Shown: one piece after another, positions 1 through 9,044 of the stretch
Position numbering within the stretch: position 1 is the stretch's first letter
Layout: the number at the start of each line of letters is the position of its first letter
DNA from: Colwellia piezophila ATCC BAA-637
GTDB lineage: Bacteria > Pseudomonadota > Gammaproteobacteria > Enterobacterales > Alteromonadaceae
Direction of reading: 5' to 3'
NCBI RefSeq assembly: GCF_000378625.1
Contig: NZ_KB905166.1
Location: forward strand, 280,590 to 344,589
DNA length: 64,000 nt
The notes under the pieces: model-generated
Database searches by the model: none
What the model was told of the DNA's origin: nothing
What the model saw: only the letters and a program-made list of their open reading frames with translations
Made by a program: the position numbers and the translations under genes

Positions 1-3000
1 TGGCATTTTTTACCAGTGGATCTAATACGCTCGAAAATGTCTTTGGCAGTAACATATTTATTAATGGCCCCTTTTTCATTGCTCAAGCCATGGGGATATT
101 GACTTTTTTCTCCTTGTTCTTAGTGATTACTTTTGTCGCAAATACCGCTATGCGTGACAAGCTAACAGAGATGGACGAAATACTCTATTGTAAACCTATC
201 AAGCCACTACCCTATCAGCTTGGTCGGTTTTTGGGTTCTTTCGCTGTTGTGCTAACCGTTTCAGCGGTAATACCTATCGGCATGTTTTTAGGTAGCGTTA
301 TGCCATGGGTTACAGAAACTAGATTAGGGCCAATTAATTTTAACTATTACTTTAGTGCCTTTGTCTATATTTCAGTGCCAACGTTGTTGGTTTTTTCTTG
401 CTTGTTTTACACAATAGCCGTTCGCACGAAATCAATGATGGCTGTTTATCTTACGGTGGTGGCAGTATTCATTTTAAACACTATCAGTGAAGGCCAATTT
501 ATGCAGCAAGATGTGCGAGAAATTGCAGCCTTATTAGATCCCTTTGGAAATAGAACTTTTCTCGAAATTTCAAGATATTGGACTGTGTTCGAAAAAAACA
601 ATGAAGTCATCACCTTAACCGGTGCTCTGCTATTAAATCGAATACTATGGCTAATAATTGGCGGCATGGTATTAGTATTCTTTGGTCAGTTAACAAAAAA
701 AATGGTGTTAACTCCAACTAAATCATTAAAAAAGAAAGGTCAAAAGACAAGTAACAATGAAGTGTCAGCTATAAATTTGCAAGAGTACCACATACATTAT
801 AAAGGTTATGCTAAAGCGACACTTCAACAGTTTGTAGTGCGAGTCAGATTTGAAATTAAACAAGTCATCACTACGCCATCATTCTTGATCTTATGCAGCT
901 TTATGTTGTTTGTGATGATCGCTGTTTTACTACAACCTAAAGGAATGTTCGGAAGTACCGACCTCCCCTTTACTCAATTTATGGTGCAGGTGATTATCGG
1001 CTCAATGAAGGTATTAAGTATTATTATTATCACTTATTACTCCGCCGAGGTCGTATGGCGTGAACGTTCATCAACCATGGGTGACATCATCGACAGCATG
1101 CCAGTATCTAATATTACTTTTTGGCTGTCTAAATTGGTCGCTGTATGGCTTGTTTTAATTTTATTGCTTGTTGTTGGTATGGCCGTCGCGATTACCTACC
1201 AACTAACTAATGGCTTTATTCAATCTTTTGAACAGCTGCAACTTAGTCAGTATTTAATCAGTCTGTTTTATTTTACGGCACTCCCGATGATGATGCTTAC
1301 CGTGCTGGCTTTTCTATTACAAATTATTAGCCCTAATAAATATATGGGCATGTTTCTTTTTATCTTGTTTTATATTTCCAGCTTTGTAATGGAACCTTTA
1401 GGTCTAGGCCATAACATGTTCAATTTCAGTAAATCGCCTTTAATGAATTACTCTGATCTTAATGGATATGGCTGGTCTATAGTCACTCAAAACTGGTATA
1501 TGCTTTATTGGGGTGCTTTGACTGTGGTAATGAGTATTATTGGCTTTGCTTTATGGCAACGTGGTAATGCAGTGAGCTTAAAGAAGCGTTTCAAAAATAT
1601 TGGTTATCAAATCGGGAATAAGGGAAAAATAGCGTTAGCAACGAGTTGTTTGGTCTTTATTTTAAGTGGCACTAATATTTATTACAACACACAAATTGTT
1701 AATCAATATACGAGTATTGAAAAGCAAAATGAAATATATGCTGATTATGAGAAACAATTTTCCCAATATGCTGAATTAGCCGTTCCAGTTATCACAAAGT
1801 TAACTGCGGCGGTTGATATTTATCCAAAAGAGCTGAAAGTTGAAGCCTCCGTTGAGATAGAAATATTCAATAAGTCAGAGCAACCCATAAATCGATTCTT
1901 AGTTTCAACCATAGTTTTAGACAAATTTAATTTGGCTATTGAAGGCGGTAAATTGGGACCTTTAGATCCTATGCTAAATAATGGTTGGTTCGAGTTTGAC
2001 AAACCTTTGATGCCCGGCGAAAAACGTCAGGGTCGCTTTGAACTTGTTAAGCAAATCAAAGGATTCTCTGATAAACGCATGACGACCAATATTGTTGAAA
2101 ATGGTACGTTTTTTAATAATACCGAGATGTTTCCAGTGTTTGGTTATCAGAGGTTTGCAGAACTAAAAAGTAGTAACTTAAGAAAAAAATACAATTTACC
2201 ACCAGCAAAGCGAGCGCATAAGTTAGAGCAATCCCAATTCTACAATGAAACTATTATGGGGCCATCAGCTGGGTATTTAGCATTTGAAACAACCGTTTCT
2301 ACATCAATCGACCAAACCGCTATTGCGCCTGGCTACTTGCAAAAAGAATGGACAGAGGGTGACCGTCGTTATTTCCATTACAAAATGGACGCACCAATAG
2401 AGAATTTTTTCTCTTATACATCGGGACGATTCGAGCGCTTAAAAAGTAACTATAACGGCGTTGATATAGAGATTTATTATCATAAAAATCATGATATTAA
2501 TGTAGAGCGGATGGTTGAAGGTATTAAAGACTCCATCGATTATTTCAGCGAAAATTTTGGCGCTTATCAGCACAAGCAAGCACGTATTATTGAAATTCCG
2601 AGATATTATGCTTTTGCTCAAAGTTTTCCAAATACCATAGCATTTTCAGAGCGTATAGGGTTTATCACTGATATGCGAAATGAAAATGAAGTTGACCAAA
2701 TCTATTATGTCACTGCCCATGAAATGGCACATCAGTGGTGGGGAGGTCAAGTTGATGGTGCCAATGTTCAAGGAAATACCATGATTACAGAAACATTAGC
2801 TCAGTACAGTGCCCTGATGTTAACGGCTAAAAAATATGGCAAAAAGAAAGTGCGAAGTATTTTAATTACTGAAATGGATAAATATTTTAGTGGCAGAAGC
2901 AGTGAAGGTATTGAAGAGCTACCGCTAATGAGAGTTGAAAACCAACAATATATTCACTATCGCAAAGGCGCTGTGGTCATGATGTCATTAGTTGATTTGT

Positions 3001-3497
3001 TGGGTGAAGAACGTATGAACAACGCACTTAGCCGTTTTATAAAACAATTTAAATTTAGTGAAGGCGTTCACCCCACCACATTAGATCTACAAGCATTTAT
3101 CAGCCAAGGTGCGAATAAAGACGAATTAAGTTTCATTAAAGGTGTTTTTGAAGAAATTAACATATATGACTTAAAAGCTAAATCTGTTGATATCAAAGCA
3201 CTTGATAATGAACAGTTTGAGGTGACCTTAACTGTTGAGGCTCACCTAGCCAATGCTGATGGGCAAGGCGTGGAAACAGCAATGGATTTATCGCAAATGA
3301 TTAATATTGGTTTGTTTCTCGATGATCCCGATGATCTTTCAGTTAATAATCCACCTTTATATTTGAAAAAGCACTTAATCACCAGTGGCAAAAATATTAT
3401 CACCTTAATTGTTGATAAACGTCCAATGTTTGCTGGCATTGACCCTTTTGTGACATTAATAGACCGAGATAGTGCTGATAACCTTATTAAGCTGTAA
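1..3497 (+). CDS. ABC-2 permease fused to M1-family aminopeptidase (5' end outside window)
   Basis: The reading frame is open from the left edge (codons begin at base 3), so the first in-window ATG at 90 is probably internal and the gene is partial. The N-terminal half has many hydrophobic segments in two permease-like blocks, with a long soluble C-terminal domain after the last helix. Near residue 877 (counted from the ATG at 90) is the zinc motif HEMAH, followed by W-W-G-G and a downstream TETLAQY glutamate, as in M1 gluzincin peptidases. Such permease/aminopeptidase fusions are known next to ABC ATPase genes; the ATPase would lie to the left. Substrate unknown. A strong terminator follows. 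Confidence 0.9.
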   Translation, partial: AFFTSGSNTLENVFGSNIFINGPFFIAQAMGILTFFSLFLVITFVANTAMRDKLTEMDEILYCKPIKPLPYQLGRFLGSFAVVLTVSAVIPIGMFLGSVMPWVTETRLGPINFNYYFSAFVYISVPTLLVFSCLFYTIAVRTKSMMAVYLTVVAVFILNTISEGQFMQQDVREIAALLDPFGNRTFLEISRYWTVFEKNNEVITLTGALLLNRILWLIIGGMVLVFFGQLTKKMVLTPTKSLKKKGQKTSNNEVSAINLQEYHIHYKGYAKATLQQFVVRVRFEIKQVITTPSFLILCSFMLFVMIAVLLQPKGMFGSTDLPFTQFMVQVIIGSMKVLSIIIITYYSAEVVWRERSSTMGDIIDSMPVSNITFWLSKLVAVWLVLILLLVVGMAVAITYQLTNGFIQSFEQLQLSQYLISLFYFTALPMMMLTVLAFLLQIISPNKYMGMFLFILFYISSFVMEPLGLGHNMFNFSKSPLMNYSDLNGYGWSIVTQNWYMLYWGALTVVMSIIGFALWQRGNAVSLKKRFKNIGYQIGNKGKIALATSCLVFILSGTNIYYNTQIVNQYTSIEKQNEIYADYEKQFSQYAELAVPVITKLTAAVDIYPKELKVEASVEIEIFNKSEQPINRFLVSTIVLDKFNLAIEGGKLGPLDPMLNNGWFEFDKPLMPGEKRQGRFELVKQIKGFSDKRMTTNIVENGTFFNNTEMFPVFGYQRFAELKSSNLRKKYNLPPAKRAHKLEQSQFYNETIMGPSAGYLAFETTVSTSIDQTAIAPGYLQKEWTEGDRRYFHYKMDAPIENFFSYTSGRFERLKSNYNGVDIEIYYHKNHDINVERMVEGIKDSIDYFSENFGAYQHKQARIIEIPRYYAFAQSFPNTIAFSERIGFITDMRNENEVDQIYYVTAHEMAHQWWGGQVDGANVQGNTMITETLAQYSALMLTAKKYGKKKVRSILITEMDKYFSGRSSEGIEELPLMRVENQQYIHYRKGAVVMMSLVDLLGEERMNNALSRFIKQFKFSEGVHPTTLDLQAFISQGANKDELSFIKGVFEEINIYDLKAKSVDIKALDNEQFEVTLTVEAHLANADGQGVETAMDLSQMINIGLFLDDPDDLSVNNPPLYLKKHLITSGKNIITLIVDKRPMFAGIDPFVTLIDRDSADNLIKL

Positions 3498-3530
3498 TAA
3501 TATAAAACAGTCACTTGTTAACCGCCAAAT

Positions 3531-3554
3531 AAAAAAGTCATGGATGACTTTTTT
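3531..3554 (+). terminator. Rho-independent terminator after the permease-peptidase gene
   Basis: A perfect 11-bp stem, AAAAAAGTCAT paired with ATGACTTTTTT around a GG loop, sits 34 bp after the stop codon. The A and T runs make it usable on both strands. Confidence 0.85.
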
Positions 3555-3675
3555 ATTTGTTGTTGTAAATGCATAAGAGCGATCATAAGAAGCTTGTTTT
3601 GGTTCAGTGAATATAGCCACTCATGTAGCGTTAAATATGCAATATCGAGGGGACCATGCATTGTGCCCCTATATA

Positions 3676-3988
3676 ATACCAAGTACATTAATTAATTGAC
3701 CACTTAGCGAGAATTAAAAGGCTTAGAGGCAAGGCCTTGATTGAAGAGAATGGTTATTCAGGAGAATATGCTCCTGCATTCTCTAAAAAGCTACATCCAT
3801 GTAGCGTCCTTGTCGAAATCAATAACGACGCATGTAAGCCTTTTAAACTCGCCCTTTGGGAGTTTATTAGCGAACCAATAACGGCTCAGAATTAAAGAAA
3901 TATAGAATAACTATGTTTAAGTAATTTTGCTTGTTATAAGCTCGCTAATACAACCCTAAGTTGACCAATTTATTAGTGTAATTGGTAT
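3676..3988. mobile_element. MITE-like element with 26-bp terminal inverted repeats
   Basis: The left end (3676-3701) begins ATACCAAGTACATTAAT. The reverse complement of the right end (3963-3988) begins ATACCAATTACACTAAT, and the two ends match at 21 of 26 positions. The 313-bp interior has no convincing ORF. It fills most of the gap between the terminator and the DUF3667 gene. A matching 18-mer (17 of 18) occurs at 17069-17086. I read this as a non-autonomous transposon remnant; no flanking target duplication was established. Confidence 0.6.
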
Positions 3989-4057
3989 CTTCAATTATTA
4001 AACTATGACTGTTCTGAGCGATCTAGGTTGCCTAACATCCCACAATGGATTTATGAT

Positions 4058-4753
4058 ATGCAGATTAATTGTAAAAATTGCCAAACAGAACTTCAGGAAG
4101 ATGCTCACTTTTGCTTACAATGTGGGCAAAGCACAGCCAGTCTAAACCGACCGTTTGTTGCTGTGAGCAAAGACATGCTTCATGAGTTATTAGATATTGA
4201 TGGCCGACTGTGGCTTACTCTGCGCATCATGTTAAGTAAACCAGGACAATTGACACAGGAATTTAATCAAGGAAAACGAGTAAAATATACTCCCCCCTTT
4301 CGTTTATATCTTGTGATCAGTATTCTATTTTTCATCATTTTTTCTAGCATATATCAAGTTTACGAGCCGACCCTTACGTTAACTGACTCTATGAGTAGTT
4401 ATTATTCCAAAGCAATGTTTGTCTTATTTCCTATATTTGCGTTGATTGTACAACTCTTTTTCCGGCAGAGTTTCTTCATCGGAAATTTAGTATTTTCCAT
4501 GCATCTGCATAGCATCATCTATTTAATGTTAATGATTATCGCGCCTCTAGAGGCTTTGGAGCAATATCATCTGGTATTTCTACTACTTCAAATCCCTCCT
4601 ACCTTATATTTAGGTTGGTATATATATACGGCTTTTAAAACCGTACATCAACAGAGTAGGTGGAAAACAATAGGAAAAGTATCTGCAATTTTTATAATAT
4701 ATTTTTCTGTACTAGGTATCGTATTTGATGTCGTGATGGAAAATATCTTTTAA
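4058..4753 (+). CDS. DUF3667 family membrane protein with N-terminal zinc ribbon
   Basis: The N-terminus carries two CxxC pairs (CKNC and CLQC about 15 residues apart), a small zinc ribbon. Then comes the conserved region typical of DUF3667 (DIDGRLWLTL, KPG, GKRVKYTPPFRLYL) and four or so hydrophobic segments to the C-terminus. I start at the ATG at 4058, which has a GGA eight bases upstream; an in-frame TTG at 4028 is also open but poorly spaced. The function of the family is not established. It stands alone, with non-coding DNA on both sides. Confidence 0.75.
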   Translation: MQINCKNCQTELQEDAHFCLQCGQSTASLNRPFVAVSKDMLHELLDIDGRLWLTLRIMLSKPGQLTQEFNQGKRVKYTPPFRLYLVISILFFIIFSSIYQVYEPTLTLTDSMSSYYSKAMFVLFPIFALIVQLFFRQSFFIGNLVFSMHLHSIIYLMLMIIAPLEALEQYHLVFLLLQIPPTLYLGWYIYTAFKTVHQQSRWKTIGKVSAIFIIYFSVLGIVFDVVMENIF

Positions 4754-5482
4754 TCTAGCAACGTCTACATAACATTTAGCCTAGATAAAGGCTTACACAA
4801 ATTGTTGAGTCGAAATAAGTTTATCAAAGTTACCGTTATAATCGCGTGATTACACAGTCACAATATACCGTCACAATAACCGCAGTGTGCTCATTGTGAC
4901 GGCTAGACATAGTGATTTCGGCTCTCTATTTATGACCGATTACTGCCCCATAGTTGTTGTTATGGTACTAAAACCTTAGGTCAGCGATGTGGCAATAGTT
5001 AGCGTTTCAAGATGACCTATCACTGGCATAATGATCTTAAACCCACCCCTCAAGCGGCAATATATTTCGGTTATTATTACCTTGAATATGTTGCGTTGAC
5101 CATTTGAATTCACAGCGCAAAACGATCATTAGTTCTACAGCGCTTCGTGCCTCAAACCGCCATGGAATGATTAAATTTATATCCGCTGTAAGATCGGAAA
5201 GTTGTCGTTTAATATTTTTACGGGGCTTATTCTGCTTAGCGCACAGAGAAGTCATTGTTGCTTTACAAATACCAGTGACCCAATGATCACTGGTGAAATG
5301 CTAACTAATACCACTTTATAGTCTTTTACTCCTGATTCAGACCATACTTAATTGGTTCAGGTTAGTGCTATTAGTTTACTAATAATTCAAAAAATTTAAA
5401 ATAAGCTATTATTATTGTTATTGTTATTGTTATTGTTATTGTTATTTAAAGCGTATTAAATTCACAGGGACTTAGTTACTAA
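4754..5482. other. Gene-free stretch with inverted repeats and a hexanucleotide repeat
   Basis: I see no supported gene in these 729 bp; short ORFs on both strands look random. It contains a perfect 10-bp inverted repeat (CCGTCACAAT at 4868-4877 with ATTGTGACGG at 4893-4902), an 8-bp inverted repeat (5271-5278 with 5287-5294), and a TTATTG tandem repeat just before the next gene. The promoter of the sensor kinase must lie here. Confidence 0.5.
5412..5446. repeat. Hexanucleotide tandem repeat (TTATTG, about 5.8 copies)
   Basis: Five perfect TTATTG units plus TTATT end 36 bp before the sensor-kinase start codon, just 5' of its ribosome-binding region. Slipped-strand changes in copy number could alter promoter or leader spacing. 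Confidence 0.9.
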
Positions 5483-7390
5483 ATGATTCTCAATAAAATA
5501 CATTCTTCTTTATGTATTAAAATATTAATCATACTATTTCTGTTGTTAAATTTTTCACAGCTCTCTGCCGCTGAAAAGTTTAAGGATGAACAGGTGAAAG
5601 TCGCTTTGGTTTATAATTTCATTAATCATATTACTTGGCCAAAAGAAAACCTAAAAAATACTTTTACCATCGGCATTTATAATGACCCTTCATTATTTAA
5701 GGTGTTTTATCTTGCTTTGGAAAATAGAACACGCAAAGATAAAAAGATCCAAATAATTAATGTTCATTCAATCGATGAGGCTAAAGCGACTGATGTTATT
5801 TACTTCTCTAAGAAATACAATCAAGAATTCTCAACTTTAGCTAACAATATACGAAGTTCAGCAACTTTAGTGATCAGTGAAGAAAGCACCGAGCGCCAAG
5901 ATATAATGATCAACCTTACTAAGGATGCGCAAAGCTCCACTTTTTCTTTTGAGGTCAACAAATCTAATATCATTTATGAAAAACTAGCCATGTCAAAAGA
6001 TATGCTTTTGCTTGGCGGTACTGAGTTAGACGTAGCAACAATTTATCGCGAAACCGAAGCTGCAATGTTGAAAACAAAACAAAGAGAAGTGGCATTAAAT
6101 CAAAAGTTATACCGGCAAGAACAGCGTTTAGCCGGGACGATGCAAAAAATACAACAAATGAATCAGGATTTAAAAACAAAATCTCGACAGTTATTAACCA
6201 ATAGACGAGAACTTGATCTAGTTAATAATAAATTAGGAAATCAAAGAAAGATAATAACCAATAATCAACAAAAATCATTAGCGGCCGCTAAGCAATTAAT
6301 TACAGTAGAGAAAAATTTAAAGTTGGAAAAACAAGCAGTTGAAATAGAAAAATCAGCTCATCAAGCGGTAATAAAACGTATCGAAAGCAATAAAGTTATT
6401 TTAAAAGAGCAACAATTAAATTTAGCAGAACAAACAGAGCAGCTTAATCAAAAGAATTTAGCCTTAATTAAACACAGTCAAACGATTGATACTCAAAAAA
6501 GAACCATCACTATTGTTTCCATATTAATCATTATTGCCGTTTCGGTTACTATATTAGTTATCATTCTTTTTGTTAAAAATAAAAATACTACTAGAAAATT
6601 ATCCCATGCATTAAAAAATCTAGAGATCAGTCAGAATCAATTAGTTGAATCTGAAAAAATGGCAGCGTTAGGTAGTTTAGTCGCAGGTGTTGCCCATGAA
6701 ATTAATACGCCTATTGGTATATGCGTTACTGCCTCTTCCCATCTCCATGATTCTGTTTCATTTTTGGATCAAAAATTTCAAGAAAATAAGATGACTAAAA
6801 ATACTTTGCGAAAATTCATTGACGAGTCCAGTCAATTGTCGATTCTCATTAATAAGAACCTTAACAGAGCGGCTGAATTAATTTTAAGTTTTAAACGAGT
6901 GTCTGTTGAACAAAGCTCTGAGCAATTACATAATTTAAGAGTTAAAGAAACCTTACTTGATATTGTGACTAGTTCTAAACCTAAATTCAAACATTATGAT
7001 GTAGAAATCATTATCAATTGTCCAGATGACATTGTACTTAAAAGTTACCCTGGCATACTGGCACAAATTATTGCTAATTTTATTAATAACAGTTTTGAGC
7101 ATGGCTTTGATGAAAACGTAAGTGGTGGTGTTATCAATATTACCGTGACACCAAAAGAAAATAATTATTTATTACGCTTTCAAGATAATGGTAAAGGAAT
7201 TTCTCCAGAAATCCTACCTAAAATCCTAGAGCCTTTCTTCACGACTAATCGAGAATATGGGGGCTCAGGGTTAGGTTTAAATATCGTTTATAATTTAATT
7301 CGTAATAAATTAGATAGTGAAGTGAATTACGGCTCTATTATTGGTGATGGGACATGGTTTGAACTAACCTTAAAAAATCTAAAAAAATAA
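5483..7390 (+). CDS. YfiR-domain (DUF4154) sensor histidine kinase
   Basis: A signal peptide (about residues 1-30) is followed by a YfiR/DUF4154-like periplasmic domain (about 35-180, VKVALVYNFINHITWP). A long coiled coil (about 190-335) leads to one transmembrane helix (about 340-362) and a cytoplasmic kinase. The H box is GVAHEINTP with His near residue 405; the ATPase boxes are NFINNSFEHGF, DNGKGI and GGSGLGLNIV. It probably senses a periplasmic or redox signal and phosphorylates the response regulator 11 bp downstream. AGGGA precedes the ATG. The adjacent TonB receptors suggest a role in sensing an exogenous compound, which is inference. Confidence 0.9.
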   Translation: MILNKIHSSLCIKILIILFLLLNFSQLSAAEKFKDEQVKVALVYNFINHITWPKENLKNTFTIGIYNDPSLFKVFYLALENRTRKDKKIQIINVHSIDEAKATDVIYFSKKYNQEFSTLANNIRSSATLVISEESTERQDIMINLTKDAQSSTFSFEVNKSNIIYEKLAMSKDMLLLGGTELDVATIYRETEAAMLKTKQREVALNQKLYRQEQRLAGTMQKIQQMNQDLKTKSRQLLTNRRELDLVNNKLGNQRKIITNNQQKSLAAAKQLITVEKNLKLEKQAVEIEKSAHQAVIKRIESNKVILKEQQLNLAEQTEQLNQKNLALIKHSQTIDTQKRTITIVSILIIIAVSVTILVIILFVKNKNTTRKLSHALKNLEISQNQLVESEKMAALGSLVAGVAHEINTPIGICVTASSHLHDSVSFLDQKFQENKMTKNTLRKFIDESSQLSILINKNLNRAAELILSFKRVSVEQSSEQLHNLRVKETLLDIVTSSKPKFKHYDVEIIINCPDDIVLKSYPGILAQIIANFINNSFEHGFDENVSGGVINITVTPKENNYLLRFQDNGKGISPEILPKILEPFFTTNREYGGSGLGLNIVYNLIRNKLDSEVNYGSIIGDGTWFELTLKNLKK

Positions 7391-7401
7391 GTAGGACAAA
7401 A

Positions 7402-8358
7402 ATGGCTGATATTGATGATGAGATGCTCTTTAGTGAAGAAGAAGTAGATATAACACATGATAAATCAGTTTATCCATGGCGTTTGTTGATCGTAGATGAT
7501 GATGAAGATATTCATACGGTTACTAAATTAGCGTTAAACAACTTTGAATTTAAAAATAGACCGGTTGAATTTTTAAGCGCCTACTCGGGCGCAGAAGCGA
7601 GAGAAATATTATCAAAAGAAAAGGATATTGCCTTGGTATTTCTTGATGTGGTGATGGAAAGTAAACATGAAGGTTTAGATGTTGCTAAATGGATAAGAGA
7701 AGAGTTAGGTAACCGTGAAGTCCGCATTGTCTTACGGACAGGTCAACCGGGCGAAGCACCAGAAAGAGCTATTATTACCGATTATGATATTAACGATTAT
7801 AAAGAGAAATCTGAATTAACCTCGCAAAAACTTTATACCGTTATGTGTGCTTCATGTCGATCTTATCAGGATATTGTGGCTTTGAATAAAAATAGAGCAT
7901 GTTTAAGGATGATTATTGAATCTTCCGCTGATATTTTTAGAATGCACTCATTTGAAAAGTTTGCTGAAGGGACATTAGGTCAATTATCGGCTTTGTTGAA
8001 TCTCCAAAGTGGTAGTGCATATTTATTAAAGCAAGGCTTAGCGGCTCATAAAGAGAAAGATAAATGGATTATTTTGGCTGGTACTGAACATTATGTACAG
8101 AAAGTAGGTACCTCACTAGAAGTAGATTTAAATATCAATTTAGATGCTATGTTTTCCGAAGGAGAAAGTATTCACGTAATTGATGATAATAGGTTATTTG
8201 CATGTGTCAATATAGGTGGAGGGAGAAAAGCAGTGATGATCTTAGAAGGCTATATCTCTCAGGATAATATTGACATCTCTTTGGTTGAGTTGTTTTTGAG
8301 AAACATTTCTATAGCTTACGAAAATATAGTGCTCTTGAAAAACACAAAGATGGAGTAG
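7402..8358 (+). CDS. Response regulator with DUF3369 domain
   Basis: A receiver domain occupies residues about 25-150: acidic pair D32-D33, phospho-acceptor D82 in FLDVVME, and conserved Lys near 135. A DUF3369 GAF-like domain follows to the C-terminus. Family members often continue into an HD-GYP, GGDEF or kinase output; this one stops at 318 residues with no output domain, so it may work by protein contact. It is 11 bp after the YfiR-domain kinase and almost certainly co-transcribed as its partner. Confidence 0.88.
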   Translation: MADIDDEMLFSEEEVDITHDKSVYPWRLLIVDDDEDIHTVTKLALNNFEFKNRPVEFLSAYSGAEAREILSKEKDIALVFLDVVMESKHEGLDVAKWIREELGNREVRIVLRTGQPGEAPERAIITDYDINDYKEKSELTSQKLYTVMCASCRSYQDIVALNKNRACLRMIIESSADIFRMHSFEKFAEGTLGQLSALLNLQSGSAYLLKQGLAAHKEKDKWIILAGTEHYVQKVGTSLEVDLNINLDAMFSEGESIHVIDDNRLFACVNIGGGRKAVMILEGYISQDNIDISLVELFLRNISIAYENIVLLKNTKME

Positions 8359-9044
8359 TATTTTTTAAAGCAAATAATGTCAATAATTTATCTATAGTTC
8401 TAAGTAAAATCCAATAACTTAATTGTTTTTGAGGCTAAAACGTATTTAAATCAATTGGCTTATAGCTGGTTTGTGTCGGTTTTTACAGTGTTACCTTGTT
8501 AATGTTTTGGACAATAGTTAGACAGACAACTGAGCCAACACCACGGTCGTTCATCATATAATTATTAATGATCACTTTGCACTTTATAGTCATTAGCTTT
8601 TAATTTTTTTCCATATATTTTTCTAATGATCGTTTTTATCAATAGGACTTAAAATACCAGAAGAATGCTGACCTATAACATGAGTATAAGTTTGAGTTGT
8701 GGACTTCCCAGGTTTCACTAGACAGTTTCTAGTTCAGAAAGCAATTATGAGCACCGTACCAATGTATATGAGTTCAGTATTGAAACCATCCCTAAGTGAA
8801 TATAATACAGTTAAAGAATATCTGCTCCTATTTGTTTTTGTGTTTTTTTTACATGATGTAATACCTTATACATTCTTTATTACCTATCAATCAAAGGATA
8901 TACAATCTTAAATAAATTGTTATGACCCCTTGTTATTTCAGGCTATTAAGCAGCAGGCCTTTAACTTTATGACTATACTCAAAGGATCAGAGCAAAGCAA
9001 CATTTGGATTTCTTAGTTGAAATTCACAACAACTAGAGGTGGTC
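8359..9044. other. Gene-free stretch before the first TonB receptor
   Basis: No supported gene. A 70-codon plus-strand ORF at 8699-8911 has no clear ribosome-binding site or domain and I do not call it. The region presumably carries the promoter of the TonB receptor at 9045. Confidence 0.4.

Noticed and set aside
4868..4902. Inverted repeat as a terminator for the DUF3667 gene
   Set aside because: The stem is 10 bp but the spacer is 15 bp and there is no T run; it could be a protein-binding site instead.
5037..5286. Overlapping ORFs on both strands before the sensor kinase
   Set aside because: Both are short, lack SD sequences and overlap each other; the region also holds inverted repeats typical of non-coding DNA.
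8699..8911. 70-codon plus-strand ORF
   Set aside because: No ribosome-binding site, no domain, and composition like the surrounding non-coding DNA.
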